A stretch of DNA of 64,000 bases from Enterobacteriaceae endosymbiont of Donacia dentata (GTDB lineage: Bacteria; Pseudomonadota; Gammaproteobacteria; Enterobacterales; Enterobacteriaceae), in contig NZ_CP046212.1 of the NCBI RefSeq assembly GCF_012570745.1, forward strand, positions 394,943 to 458,942, written 5' to 3'. A model generated the notes under the pieces. That model searched no databases, was not told the origin of the DNA, and saw only the letters and a list, made by a program, of their open reading frames with translations. Both the position numbers and the translations under genes were made by a program. Positions 8,662-18,024 of this stretch are shown here, piece by piece; position 1 is the stretch's first letter; the number at the start of each line of letters is the position of its first letter.

Positions 8662-10944
8662 ATGAAACATAATTTTTTTGTCATAAAAAGAAGTGGAAAT
8701 AAAGAATTAATTAATTTAGATAAAATAGATTTAATATTATTTCGTGCTGCACAAAATTTAAAAAATATCTCATTATCAAAAATAAAAAAACAATTATATA
8801 TACAATTATATAATAAGATTAGTACAGTAAATATCCATAATATTATAATTAAAATTACAGCAGATTTTATTTCTGAAAAATATCCTGATTATCAATATAT
8901 GGCAGCTAGATTAGTTATTTTTAATTTAAGAAAAAAAGCATATAAAAAATTCATACCACCTAAATTATATAATCATGTTAAAAATATGGTAAATTTACAA
9001 AAATATGATAAATTTCTTTTAGAAAAATATTCTAAAAAAGATTTTAATTTAATGGATGATTTTATTAATCATGATCGTGATATGAATTTTTCATATGCAG
9101 CTGTCAAACAATTAGAAGGTAAATATTTAGTTAAAGATAGAATAACAGGAAAAATTTATGAAAGTGCCCAATTTTTATATATTTTAATTTCAGCTTGTTT
9201 ATTTGCTAAATACCCATCTAATAAAAGAATGTATTATATAAAATCTTTTTATGATGCTATTTCTACTTTTAAAATTTCTTTACCAACACCAATTATGTCA
9301 GGAGTACGTACTACAACTAAACAATTTAGTTCATGTATTTTAATTGAATGTGGAGATAATATTAATTCAATCAATGCTACTACTAGTAGTATTATAAAAT
9401 ATGTTTCTCAAAAAGCGGGTATAGGAATTAATGCAGGAAGAATTCGTGCTGTAGGTAGTCCTATTAGAAATGGAGAAGCATTTCATACCGGATGTATTCC
9501 TTTTTATAAACATTTTCAAACAGCTATTAAATCATGTTCTCAAGGAGGTGTAAGAGGTGGTGCTGGTACATTATTTTATCCTTTATGGCATTTTGAAATT
9601 ACAAATTTATTAGTTTTAAAAAATAATAGAGGAATTGAATCTAATAGAGTTAGACATATTGATTATGCTGTACAAATTAATAAATTATTATATCAACGTT
9701 TAATTAATAATAAAAAAATAACTTTATTTAGTCCATCAGATGTTCCTAATTTATATGAATATTTTTTTTCAAATCAAAAAAAATTTAAATATCTTTATGA
9801 AAAATATGAAAAAGATATTAATATTAGAAAAAAAAAAATTGATGCTGTTAATTTATTTTCATTAATGATGCAAGAACGTACTTCAACAGGAAGAATTTAT
9901 ATACAAAATGTTGATCACTGTAATACTCATTCTGCATTTAATCCTAAAAAAGCACCTATAAGACAATCAAATTTGTGTTTAGAAATTACTTTACCTACTA
10001 AAACCTTAAATAAGATAGATGATCCTAATGGAGAAATTGGATTATGTACTTTAGCTGCATTTAATTTAGGTAAAATTAAAAATTTAAATGAAATAAAAAA
10101 TTTATCAGATTTAATAGTAAGAGCATTAAATTGTTTATTAGATTATCAAAAATATTTAATTCCTGCAGCTAAAAAATCAGCTTTAGAACGTAGATCTTTA
10201 GGCATTGGAGTAATTAATTTTGCTTATTATTTAGCAAAAAATAATGTTCGTTATTCTGATAATAGTGCTAATAATTTAATTCATAGAACATTTGAATTTA
10301 TACAATATTATTTATTAAAATCATCTAATGATTTAGCTAAAGAAGAGGGATGTTGTCCCTTATTTAAGGAAACTAATTATTCAAAAGGAATATTACCTAT
10401 TGATACATATAAAAAATATATTGATAATATTCATACAGAATCATTACATTGTAATTGGGATAATTTAAGAATAAAAATTAAAAAATATGGATTACGTAAT
10501 TCTACTTTATCTGCATTAATGCCATCAGAAACTTCTTCTCAAATTTCTAATGCAACTAATGGAATTGAACCACCTAGAGGTTTTATTAGTATAAAATTAT
10601 CTAAAAATGGTATTTTAAAACAAGTTGTACCTGAATTTTTAAAATTAAAAAAAAAATATGAATTACTATGGAATATACCTAATAATGATGGATATTTAAA
10701 ATTAATTGGTATAATGCAAAAATTTATTGATCAATCTATTTCTACAAATATTAATTATGATCCTTCTCGTTTTTATAATAATAAAATACCTATGGAACAA
10801 TTATTAAAAGATTTGTTAATAGCTTACAAATTAGGTATTAAAACATTATATTATCAAAATACAAGAGATGGAGCAAAAGATACTCAAAATGAAAATATTT
10901 TAGAAAAAAATAATATTTGTACAAATGGAGCATGTATACTTTAA
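8662..10944 (+). CDS. nrdA: Ribonucleoside-diphosphate reductase class Ia, alpha subunit
   Basis: The large subunit makes deoxyribonucleotides from ribonucleoside diphosphates, using a radical passed from NrdB. The 760-residue product is nearly the E. coli length (761). It begins with an ATP-cone (residues 1 to about 95, [16 protein letters not shown]). Active-site elements are present: [18 protein letters not shown] and [12 protein letters not shown] carry the catalytic and redox cysteines. The C-terminus ends CTNGACIL, the swinging cysteine pair in the E. coli spacing. nrdB follows 34 bp downstream; the 2Fe-2S ferredoxin YfaE of E. coli is absent after nrdB. Confidence 0.97.
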   Translation: MKHNFFVIKRSGNKELINLDKIDLILFRAAQNLKNISLSKIKKQLYIQLYNKISTVNIHNIIIKITADFISEKYPDYQYMAARLVIFNLRKKAYKKFIPPKLYNHVKNMVNLQKYDKFLLEKYSKKDFNLMDDFINHDRDMNFSYAAVKQLEGKYLVKDRITGKIYESAQFLYILISACLFAKYPSNKRMYYIKSFYDAISTFKISLPTPIMSGVRTTTKQFSSCILIECGDNINSINATTSSIIKYVSQKAGIGINAGRIRAVGSPIRNGEAFHTGCIPFYKHFQTAIKSCSQGGVRGGAGTLFYPLWHFEITNLLVLKNNRGIESNRVRHIDYAVQINKLLYQRLINNKKITLFSPSDVPNLYEYFFSNQKKFKYLYEKYEKDINIRKKKIDAVNLFSLMMQERTSTGRIYIQNVDHCNTHSAFNPKKAPIRQSNLCLEITLPTKTLNKIDDPNGEIGLCTLAAFNLGKIKNLNEIKNLSDLIVRALNCLLDYQKYLIPAAKKSALERRSLGIGVINFAYYLAKNNVRYSDNSANNLIHRTFEFIQYYLLKSSNDLAKEEGCCPLFKETNYSKGILPIDTYKKYIDNIHTESLHCNWDNLRIKIKKYGLRNSTLSALMPSETSSQISNATNGIEPPRGFISIKLSKNGILKQVVPEFLKLKKKYELLWNIPNNDGYLKLIGIMQKFIDQSISTNINYDPSRFYNNKIPMEQLLKDLLIAYKLGIKTLYYQNTRDGAKDTQNENILEKNNICTNGACIL

Positions 10945-10978
10945 TTTTAAAATTTTTAATGATAATTTGGATAATACA

Positions 10979-12109
10979 ATGAGTTATACTACTTTTTCTA
11001 GTAAAAAAAATAATCAATTAAAAGAACCTATGTTTTTTGGCCAATCTGTTAATATTTCTCGTTATGATCAACAAAAATATATTTTTTTTGAAAATTTAAT
11101 TGAAAAACAATTAAGTTTTTTTTGGAGACCTGAAGAAATAGATATATCATATGATCGTATTCATTATCAAAATTTACCAGAACATGAAAAACATATATTT
11201 ATTAGTAATTTAAAATATCAAACTCTATTAGATTCAATTCAAGGAAGAAGTCCTAATATAGCATTACTTCCTCTAATTTCCATACCAGAATTAGAAACCT
11301 GGGTAGAAACATGGTCATTTTTTGAAACAATACATTCTAGATCTTATACTCATATAATTAGAAATATTGTAAATGATCCATCAATAATTTTTGATGATAT
11401 TGTTATAAACAATAATATTGTTCTTAGAACACAAGATATTATTAAATATTATGATGAACTTATTGAATTAACAAATTATTGGCATTTATTTGGTGAAGGA
11501 GTTTTTAAGTTTAATAAAAAAAAAATTGTAATTAATTTATATAATTTAAAAAAAAAATTATATTTATGTTTAATGAATATTAATATTTTAGAAGCAATTA
11601 GATTTTATGTAAGTTTTGCATGTTCTTTTGCATTTGCTGAAAGAGAGTTAATGGAAGGTAATGCAAAAATTATTAGACTTATAGCTCGTGATGAATATTT
11701 ACATATGATTGGAACTCAATATATATTAAATATTATGCAAAAAGGAATAGAAGATAAAGAAATGGCAAAAATTGCTGTTGAATGTAAAAAAATATGTTAT
11801 CAATTGTTTCTTGATGCTTCTATACAAGAAAAACAGTGGGCTGAATATTTATTTTCTAACGGAGTGATGATAGGATTAAATAAAAATATTTTATGTAAAT
11901 ATATTGAATATATTACTAATATCAGAATGAAGAAAGTTGGATTAAAAAGTCCATTTTCAATAACTAAAAATCCTATTCCATGGATTAATTCTTGGCTAAT
12001 ATCAGATAATGTTCAGATGGCTCCTCAAGAAGTAGAAGTAAGTTCTTATTTAGTAGGTCAAATTGATTCCACAGTAAATATTAAAAAATTTAAAAATTTT
12101 AAATTATAA
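10979..12109 (+). CDS. nrdB: Ribonucleoside-diphosphate reductase class Ia, beta subunit
   Basis: The small subunit carries the diiron-tyrosyl radical that starts catalysis in NrdA. I chose the ATG that gives [21 protein letters not shown] because it matches the E. coli N-terminus ([21 protein letters not shown]) and gives 376 residues, the E. coli length. A longer frame opens inside nrdA but is not homologous there. Metal ligands and radical site are visible: Asp85, Glu116, His119 and Tyr123 (numbering with Met1), plus [23 protein letters not shown] further on. The C-terminus SYLVGQIDS...FKNFKL, which docks to NrdA, is intact. Confidence 0.97.
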   Translation: MSYTTFSSKKNNQLKEPMFFGQSVNISRYDQQKYIFFENLIEKQLSFFWRPEEIDISYDRIHYQNLPEHEKHIFISNLKYQTLLDSIQGRSPNIALLPLISIPELETWVETWSFFETIHSRSYTHIIRNIVNDPSIIFDDIVINNNIVLRTQDIIKYYDELIELTNYWHLFGEGVFKFNKKKIVINLYNLKKKLYLCLMNINILEAIRFYVSFACSFAFAERELMEGNAKIIRLIARDEYLHMIGTQYILNIMQKGIEDKEMAKIAVECKKICYQLFLDASIQEKQWAEYLFSNGVMIGLNKNILCKYIEYITNIRMKKVGLKSPFSITKNPIPWINSWLISDNVQMAPQEVEVSSYLVGQIDSTVNIKKFKNFKL

Positions 12110-12127
12110 TTTTATTTATTTAAATAC

Positions 12128-12157
12128 GACTGTTATAAATTAATTTATATAACAGTC
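12128..12157. terminator. Hairpin between convergent nrdB and the APC antiporter
   Basis: GACTGTTATA (12128-12137) and its exact complement (12148-12157) form a 10-bp stem around a 10-nt loop. It lies 18 bp after nrdB and 34 bp after the end of the opposite gene, so it could end both transcripts. The U tract is poor. Confidence 0.5.
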
Positions 12158-12191
12158 AGTTATGTAATATTTAATATTATATATTAATTAT

Positions 12192-13583
12192 CTATTTAAT
12201 AAAAAAATATATAATATAAATAGATATAATTAATAAAATAAAACAAGAAAATTTTTCTTTATTATTTAATAATAAAATTTTTTTATTCGTTAATTTAGTT
12301 AATATTAAAAATATTAAACCAAAAGTATATAAAATTAATGAAAATAATAAATTTAACCATCCTGCTGCATATAATAACCAAATAGTATAAATACAAGAAC
12401 CTAAACTAATCAATAAGTTATATTTGTTAAATTTTTTAAAAGATATTTTAAATAAATATGCTCCAACTAAAAAATATGGTATTAATATCATTTCTGATGC
12501 AATAGTTAATAAATTATTATAATTTAATTTAGTTAACCAAATTATTATTAAAAATAATTGTATACTAATATTAGTAAACCATAAAGCATATGATGGAGAT
12601 CTATTTTCATTTTGTTTAGATAATATTATAGGAAATATTTTATTTTTTGCTGCTATACATGGCACTTCAGCAGCCATAATTGTCCAACTAAAATATGCTC
12701 CACATACTGATATAATTAAGCCTAATAAAGTAAATAAATTACCCCATTTCCCAATTAATATTGTCATAATTCCAGCCATTGATGGATTTGTCATACTGGC
12801 TAGATCTAATCTATTCATAATACCAAAAGGTAATAAAGTTACTAATAAATATATAGATAATGCAATTATTATTGCTAAAAATGTTGCTTTTTCTATATCT
12901 TTCTTATTTTTAGCTTTAGAAGATAAAAGTACGGCACCTTCTACACCAATAAATACCCATAAAGTAATTAACATAGTATTTTTAATTTGTTCCCATAAAG
13001 GAACATTTAAATTAATTCCTATTAGATCTATGTTAAATTTTTTTATATTAAAAGCAATTATTGATAAAAATATAAAAATAATTAAAGGAATTAATTTACA
13101 CAATGTTGTTATTATATTAATAATTGATGCAGTTTGTGTTTCTTTTAATAATAAAAAATGAATTAACCATAATAGAATGGAAGCTCCTAATATAGATTGC
13201 CACGTGTTACCATTTCCAAAAAAAATATAACTTGGAGTATCAATAAAAAAACTAATCGCAGAAAACATAATAACTAAATAAGTAACATTAGCAATTACGG
13301 CACATAACCAATATCCCCATGCTGAATAAAAACCAATTAATTCTCCAAATCCATCTTTAGCATATGCGAACAAACTTCCTTCAAAATTTGGCTTTAATTG
13401 ATTTAATAATAACATAGTTTTTGCTAAAAAAATAATTCCAAGTCCAGTAATAATCCATCCTATAATTAAAGCAATAGGACTTGCAATTACTGCCATATTC
13501 TGAGGTAAGCTAAATACTCCTGCACCTAACATAGAACTAAGTACTAATGATGTAAGTGCTATAAGATTTAATTTTTTATTCAA
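12192..13583 (-). CDS. ydgI: Arginine/ornithine antiporter-like APC transporter (YdgI/ArcD type)
   Basis: An inner-membrane amino-acid antiporter of the APC superfamily, basic amino acid/polyamine antiporter (APA) family. The 463 residues align end to end with E. coli YdgI (460), including the N-terminus (LSSMLGAGVFSLPQNMA, the APC motif in helix 1), YWLCAVIANVTYLV, GNTWQSILGAS, NTMLITLWVFIGVEGAV and VCGAYFSWTIMAAEVPC. About twelve hydrophobic segments are evident. The start is a TTG preceded by AAGGA at good distance, and the protein begins as in E. coli. Substrate by homology is arginine exchanged for ornithine; this has not been proven for YdgI itself. In a symbiont it might import host arginine. 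The gene is alone between convergent nrdB and ybgI, which is on the same strand. Confidence 0.9.
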   Translation of the reverse strand: MNKKLNLIALTSLVLSSMLGAGVFSLPQNMAVIASPIALIIGWIITGLGIIFLAKTMLLLNQLKPNFEGSLFAYAKDGFGELIGFYSAWGYWLCAVIANVTYLVIMFSAISFFIDTPSYIFFGNGNTWQSILGASILLWLIHFLLLKETQTASIINIITTLCKLIPLIIFIFLSIIAFNIKKFNIDLIGINLNVPLWEQIKNTMLITLWVFIGVEGAVLLSSKAKNKKDIEKATFLAIIIALSIYLLVTLLPFGIMNRLDLASMTNPSMAGIMTILIGKWGNLFTLLGLIISVCGAYFSWTIMAAEVPCIAAKNKIFPIILSKQNENRSPSYALWFTNISIQLFLIIIWLTKLNYNNLLTIASEMILIPYFLVGAYLFKISFKKFNKYNLLISLGSCIYTIWLLYAAGWLNLLFSLILYTFGLIFLILTKLTNKKILLLNNKEKFSCFILLIISIYIIYFFIK

Positions 13584-13730
13584 AATAATTCCTTTAAATT
13601 ATATAAATTATAAATTTTTTAATCATTTATTTAAATATTAAATTATAAAATGAAAATTTTTTAAATTTACAAAAATATTTTTACAAAAAAATTTATAATA
13701 AATAAAAATAATTTTATTAAAATATATTTT

Positions 13731-14480
13731 TTATACTGGATTATATATGTCAATAAAGTTAGTTTTTAAATTAAATTTATTTTTTAACCATTTACCTAAC
13801 ATAATTACACCTCCTTTTTCAGTTGCATGATGTCCTGCACTAATAAAATGTATATCATATTCTCTTGCAATATGAATATTCATCTCTGATACTTCTCCTG
13901 TAATAAAAACATCTATATTAAAATCTACTACTTCTTCAAAAAATTTTTGTCCTGCTCCACTACACCAAGCTACTTTATGAATTTTTTTAAATTTATTTTT
14001 ACCAAAATATAATGGAGTACGATGTAATTTATTTGTAATTTTTATAATAAAATCTTTTATATAAATTTTTTTTTTTAAATATCCGTAAAAAATAAAATTA
14101 TTTATTTTACCATGTATATTTATATCTAATAAATTTGCTAAATAAATATTATTTCCTATTTTAGTATTTAAATCTAAAGGTAAATGCCAACTATATAAAT
14201 TAATATGATTAATTAAAATTGTGTATATTCTTTTTTTTTTATGACCCCTAATAATAGGAGATTCATTTTTCCAAAAATATCCATGATGTACTATAATAGC
14301 ATCTGCTTTTAATTTAACAGCAAAATTTAATAATTTTTGACAAGCAGTTACTCCCAGTATAATATTTTTTATATATTTTTTACCTTCTATTTGTAACCCA
14401 TTAGGTATATAATCTTTTATATTTAGTTTTGTATCTAATTTATTATTAATAATAATTTCTAATTGTTTATTATTTATCAT
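13731..14480 (-). CDS. ybgI: NIF3-family metal-binding protein YbgI
   Basis: A member of the widespread NIF3/DUF34 family with a dinuclear metal site; the cellular role is not settled, although GTP cyclohydrolase type 2 activity has been assigned to some relatives. The 249 residues match E. coli YbgI (247): NGLQIEGKKYIKNIILGVTACQ, the first metal motif VHHGYFWKNESP, WHLPLDLN, WCSGAGQKF and the second metal motif SAGHHATEKGGV. All visible histidines and acidic ligands are kept, which implies selection. It shares orientation with ydgI, 147 bp upstream of it. Confidence 0.9.
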   Translation of the reverse strand: MINNKQLEIIINNKLDTKLNIKDYIPNGLQIEGKKYIKNIILGVTACQKLLNFAVKLKADAIIVHHGYFWKNESPIIRGHKKKRIYTILINHINLYSWHLPLDLNTKIGNNIYLANLLDINIHGKINNFIFYGYLKKKIYIKDFIIKITNKLHRTPLYFGKNKFKKIHKVAWCSGAGQKFFEEVVDFNIDVFITGEVSEMNIHIAREYDIHFISAGHHATEKGGVIMLGKWLKNKFNLKTNFIDIYNPV

Positions 14481-14665
14481 ATATGTTTTTTATAATTTAT
14501 ATATATTTAATTTTTATTTTAAAATTTTATATTTTTTTATTTTAAAAAAAAATATTTTTATTATAATAATTATAAATTTAAAATATTAAATTAAATCTAT
14601 GTTTGTTATTAAAATTAAAATTTCTACATTTAATTTATAATTTATATTATATATGAGGAATTTAA

Positions 14666-16042
14666 ATGTTTACTAACTTAAGTAATAAATTATCTAAAAC
14701 ATTATTAAAAATTAGAAACTATGGACGATTAACAGAAGAAAATATAAAAAAAACTTTAGATGAAATTTATATAAATTTATTAGAAGCTGATGTAGCTTTA
14801 GAAGTTGTTAAAGATTTTATTAATAAAATTAAAAAAAAAGCAATTGGAACAAAAATTAATAATAGTTTTACTCCAGGACAAGAATTTATAACATTAGTGA
14901 AAGAAAATTTGATTCAAATAATGGATTCTTCAAATAAAAGTATTAATATAGCTACACAACCTCCAGCAGTAATATTATTTACTGGATTACAAGGAGTAGG
15001 TAAAACAACAAGTGTTGTAAAATTAGCTTATTTTTTAAAAAAAAAATATAAGAAAAAAATTATTGTTGTATCTACGGATATATATAGACCAGCAGCTATA
15101 CAACAATTAAATATTTTATCAAAAAATGTAAAAATAGATTATTTTGATGTTAATCAAAAAAATTCTCCAATAGAGATATCTAAAAAAGTATTACATTATG
15201 CTAAAATCAATTTTTATGATATACTTATAGTTGATACCGCAGGAAGATTACATATTGATAATATAATGATGCAAGAAATAAAAGATATCCATAAAACACT
15301 TAATCCTATAGAAACAATATTTGTTATTGATGCAATGACAGGACAAGATTCAATTAATAGTGCTAAAAAATTTAATAAAATATTACCTATAACAGGAATT
15401 TTTTTAACTAAAACTGATAGTGATACTAGAGGTGGTGCAATCTTATCAGTTAAATATATAATAAAAAAACCAATAAAATTTATTGGTACTGGAGAAAAAA
15501 TTAATAATATGGATGTATTTTCTCCTGAAAAAATTACATCTAAAATATTAGGCATGTCTTCTGAATTATCTATTATTAAAAATATACAAAAAACAATTAA
15601 TTTTAAAAAAAATAAAAATTTAATTAAGAAATTACAAAATAAAAATAATCTAGATCTACAAGATTTTATAGATCAATTAGAACAAATAAAAAAAATAGGT
15701 AGTAAAAATATAAACATCTTATTAAAAAAAATGAAACTAAATAATATACAATATTTGTCACATCCTATAATAAATATTATTAATATAGATGATCAAACTA
15801 TTAATGATATAAAAACTATAATGAAATCAATGACTAAGTTAGAAAGAAAAGATATTAATATAATTAATTTTTCTAGAAAAAAAAGAATATCTTCTGGTTC
15901 TGGTATACCTATTACAAAAATAAATATTATCATAAAATATTATAATCAAATAAAATTAATTACAAAAAAAATGAAAAAAAATAATAATATATATAAAATA
16001 ATAAATAAAATTAAAAAATTTATAGGGAAAAAATTCTTTTAA
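14666..16042 (+). CDS. ffh: Signal recognition particle protein Ffh
   Basis: Ffh with 4.5S RNA targets nascent membrane proteins to FtsY and the Sec translocon. The 458-residue product (E. coli 453) has the N domain, the GTPase domain with GLQGVGKTTSVVKLA (P-loop), DTAGRLHID and TKTDSDTRGGAILS, then the M domain (SSGSGIP, RNA-binding helix-turn-helix). The start has a clear ribosome-binding site (TGAGGAA). It leads the cluster ffh-rpsP-rimM-trmD-rplS, whose order is as in E. coli. The 4.5S RNA gene is not in the window. Confidence 0.97.
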   Translation: MFTNLSNKLSKTLLKIRNYGRLTEENIKKTLDEIYINLLEADVALEVVKDFINKIKKKAIGTKINNSFTPGQEFITLVKENLIQIMDSSNKSINIATQPPAVILFTGLQGVGKTTSVVKLAYFLKKKYKKKIIVVSTDIYRPAAIQQLNILSKNVKIDYFDVNQKNSPIEISKKVLHYAKINFYDILIVDTAGRLHIDNIMMQEIKDIHKTLNPIETIFVIDAMTGQDSINSAKKFNKILPITGIFLTKTDSDTRGGAILSVKYIIKKPIKFIGTGEKINNMDVFSPEKITSKILGMSSELSIIKNIQKTINFKKNKNLIKKLQNKNNLDLQDFIDQLEQIKKIGSKNINILLKKMKLNNIQYLSHPIINIINIDDQTINDIKTIMKSMTKLERKDINIINFSRKKRISSGSGIPITKINIIIKYYNQIKLITKKMKKNNNIYKIINKIKKFIGKKFF

Positions 16043-16067
16043 AATTTAAAATATGAGGAAAATAATT

Positions 16068-16301
16068 ATGGTTATAATTAGATTAACTAGAAAAGGAATA
16101 AAAAAAAAACCTTTTTATCAAATAATTGTCACAGATAATAGAAATGCTAGAGATGGACGTTTTATAGAAAAATTAGGTTATTTTAATCCATTTAATTTTA
16201 ATGATAATAAAAAAAAAATAATTTTTAATAAAGAAAGAATTGATTTTTGGTTATCTAAAGGAGCTACTCTCTCTAAAAGAGTATATAATCTATTAAAATA
16301 A
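16068..16301 (+). CDS. rpsP: 30S ribosomal protein S16
   Basis: A small-subunit assembly protein. I chose the ATG that gives MVIIRLTRKGIKKKPFYQIIV, matching E. coli [21 protein letters not shown]; it has GAGGA nine bases upstream. An ATG 15 bp earlier exists but would add MRKII, not found in the family. The product is 77 residues (E. coli 82), containing NARDGRFIEKLGYFNP. First of the four-gene rpsP-rimM-trmD-rplS unit, 25 bp after ffh. Confidence 0.95.
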   Translation: MVIIRLTRKGIKKKPFYQIIVTDNRNARDGRFIEKLGYFNPFNFNDNKKKIIFNKERIDFWLSKGATLSKRVYNLLK

Positions 16302-16323
16302 TTTTTATTATTAAATAATAAAT

Positions 16324-16848
16324 ATGTTGAAAAAAAAAATAATTTTAGGACAATTTGGTAAAATTTATGGTATAAAAGGTTGGATTAAATTATTTTCTTA
16401 TACTGAAAAAAAAATAAATATATTTTTTTATAAAAATTTATTTGTTTTAAATAATGAGAAAAATATTTTTTTTATAAAATTTAATAAATATATATGTCGA
16501 AAAAATTATTATATTGTTCAAATTAATCATTTATCTGATAATAAAGATGTAATTAATTTTATTAATCATAAAATTTATATATTTAAATATAATTTAATTA
16601 AATATAAGAATAAAAATGAATATTTTTGGAATGATATAATTGGATGTAAAGTTTTTAATATTAAAAAAATTTATTATGGTGTTATTATTAATATTATAGA
16701 AATAAAAATTCATGATGTTATTGTAATTAAATCTAATTATTTAAATATAAATAGAAAAAAAAATATATTAATTCCTTTTATTAAAAATAAAATAATAAAA
16801 AACATAGATTTAATTAATAATTTTATAGAAGTAGATTGGTATTTATAA
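16324..16848 (+). CDS. rimM: Ribosome maturation factor RimM
   Basis: RimM binds S19 and helps mature the head of the 30S subunit. The 174-residue product (E. coli 182) starts LGQFGKIYGIKGWIKLFSYTE, the RimM N-terminal signature, and ends in a PRC-barrel-like domain with YFWNDIIGCKVFN and IPFIKNKIIKNIDLINNFIEVDW. The middle is strongly diverged and lysine/asparagine rich. Identification rests on both ends and on the place between rpsP and trmD. Confidence 0.92.
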   Translation: MLKKKIILGQFGKIYGIKGWIKLFSYTEKKINIFFYKNLFVLNNEKNIFFIKFNKYICRKNYYIVQINHLSDNKDVINFINHKIYIFKYNLIKYKNKNEYFWNDIIGCKVFNIKKIYYGVIINIIEIKIHDVIVIKSNYLNINRKKNILIPFIKNKIIKNIDLINNFIEVDWYL

Positions 16849-16875
16849 TTTTATGTATGGTATATAAAAATTATT

Positions 16876-17661
16876 ATGTTAATTAATATTATTAGTTTAT
16901 TTCCTGAGATGTTTCAATCAGTTTTTAATTATGGTTTAATTAATAAAAGTATTAAAAAAAAATTATTAAACATTAATTTTTTTAATCCTAGAGATTTTAC
17001 TGATACCAAAAATAGTAAAGTAGATGCTTATATTTATGGAGGAGGAGATGGTGTAATATTAAGAGCAGAACCATTAATAAAATCTATTTGTCAAGCAAAA
17101 TTAAAAATGAAAAATAATACTAAATTAATTTATTTATCTCCTCAAGGAAAAAAAATTAGTATATCTCTTATTAAAAAATTATTATTATATAATAATATAA
17201 TATTAATTTGTGGTAGATATAAAGGTATAGATGAACGTATTATTCAGAATTTTGTAGATGAAGAAATTTCTATAGGAGACTATATTGTTAGTGGTGGAGA
17301 ATTACCTGCTATGATTTTAATAGATATATTAGTAAGACAAATTCCTGGAGTATTAAATCATATATCTTCATGTTATACTGATTCATTTTTTAATAATGGT
17401 TTATTAGAGGCACCTAATTATACTCGTCCTAGAGTATTAAAAAATTTATTAATACAAAAAAAAGTTCCTTCTATATTATTAGAAGGAAATCATCAAAAAA
17501 TCCAAGAATGGAGATTAAAACAATCATTAGGTATTACTTGGATAAAAAGGCCAGATTTATTAAAAAAAAAAAAATTAACTAAGAAAGAAAAAATTTTATT
17601 TAATGAATTTAAAAATTCTTATTTAAAGAAAAATAATTTTTTGGGAGAAAAAGATGAATAA
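16876..17661 (+). CDS. trmD: tRNA (guanine-37-N1)-methyltransferase TrmD
   Basis: TrmD methylates G37 next to the anticodon and prevents +1 frameshifting. The 261 residues match the family (E. coli 255): [47 protein letters not shown], the trefoil-knot cofactor loop [19 protein letters not shown] and [10 protein letters not shown]. In the first motif the usual GGGPGM reads GGGDGV, a small departure. The end overlaps the rplS start by 8 bp, suggesting translational coupling. Confidence 0.96.
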   Translation: MLINIISLFPEMFQSVFNYGLINKSIKKKLLNINFFNPRDFTDTKNSKVDAYIYGGGDGVILRAEPLIKSICQAKLKMKNNTKLIYLSPQGKKISISLIKKLLLYNNIILICGRYKGIDERIIQNFVDEEISIGDYIVSGGELPAMILIDILVRQIPGVLNHISSCYTDSFFNNGLLEAPNYTRPRVLKNLLIQKKVPSILLEGNHQKIQEWRLKQSLGITWIKRPDLLKKKKLTKKEKILFNEFKNSYLKKNNFLGEKDE

Positions 17662-18016
17662 TATTATTAATTATATAGAACAAGAACAAATGAAAAATTA
17701 TAAAAAATTTCCTTTATTTCGATCTGGAGATACAATAAAAGTAAAAATATGGGTTGTTGAAGGTTCAAAAAAAAGACTTCAAAATTTTGAAGGAGTTGTT
17801 ATTTCAATAACTAAAAAAAATAGTTTTAATTGTTCTTTTACTGTTAGAAAATTATCTAATGGTATCGGAGTTGAACGTGTTTTTCCTTTATATTCTAAAA
17901 TAATTGATTCTATTCAAATAGAAAAAATAGGTTACGTAAAAAAATCTAAATTATATTATTTACGTCAATTAACAGGAAAATCAGCACGTATTAAAGAAAA
18001 AATTAATATTAAATAA
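17654..18016 (+). CDS. rplS: 50S ribosomal protein L19
   Basis: A large-subunit protein at the interface with the 30S subunit. The 120 residues (E. coli 115) show [55 protein letters not shown] and the basic tail [22 protein letters not shown] ribosome-binding site lies inside the end of trmD. Only 8 bp separate its stop codon from the end of convergent recD, with no room for a terminator. Confidence 0.96.
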   Translation: MNNIINYIEQEQMKNYKKFPLFRSGDTIKVKIWVVEGSKKRLQNFEGVVISITKKNSFNCSFTVRKLSNGIGVERVFPLYSKIIDSIQIEKIGYVKKSKLYYLRQLTGKSARIKEKINIK

Positions 18017-18024
18017 ATTTTTTT

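Noticed and set aside
10925..10978. Longer NrdB frame opening inside nrdA (MEHVYFNFK...)
   Set aside because: The extra 18 residues have no counterpart in the family; the internal ATG reproduces the E. coli N-terminus and length.
15214..15555. Open frame on the minus strand inside ffh
   Set aside because: It is antisense to strongly conserved Ffh G-domain sequence and resembles no family; long chance frames are common in A/T-rich DNA. The same holds for antisense frames in priA, recC, lysA, ptsI, crr, yebC, potA, cydD and for the plus-strand frame inside obgE.
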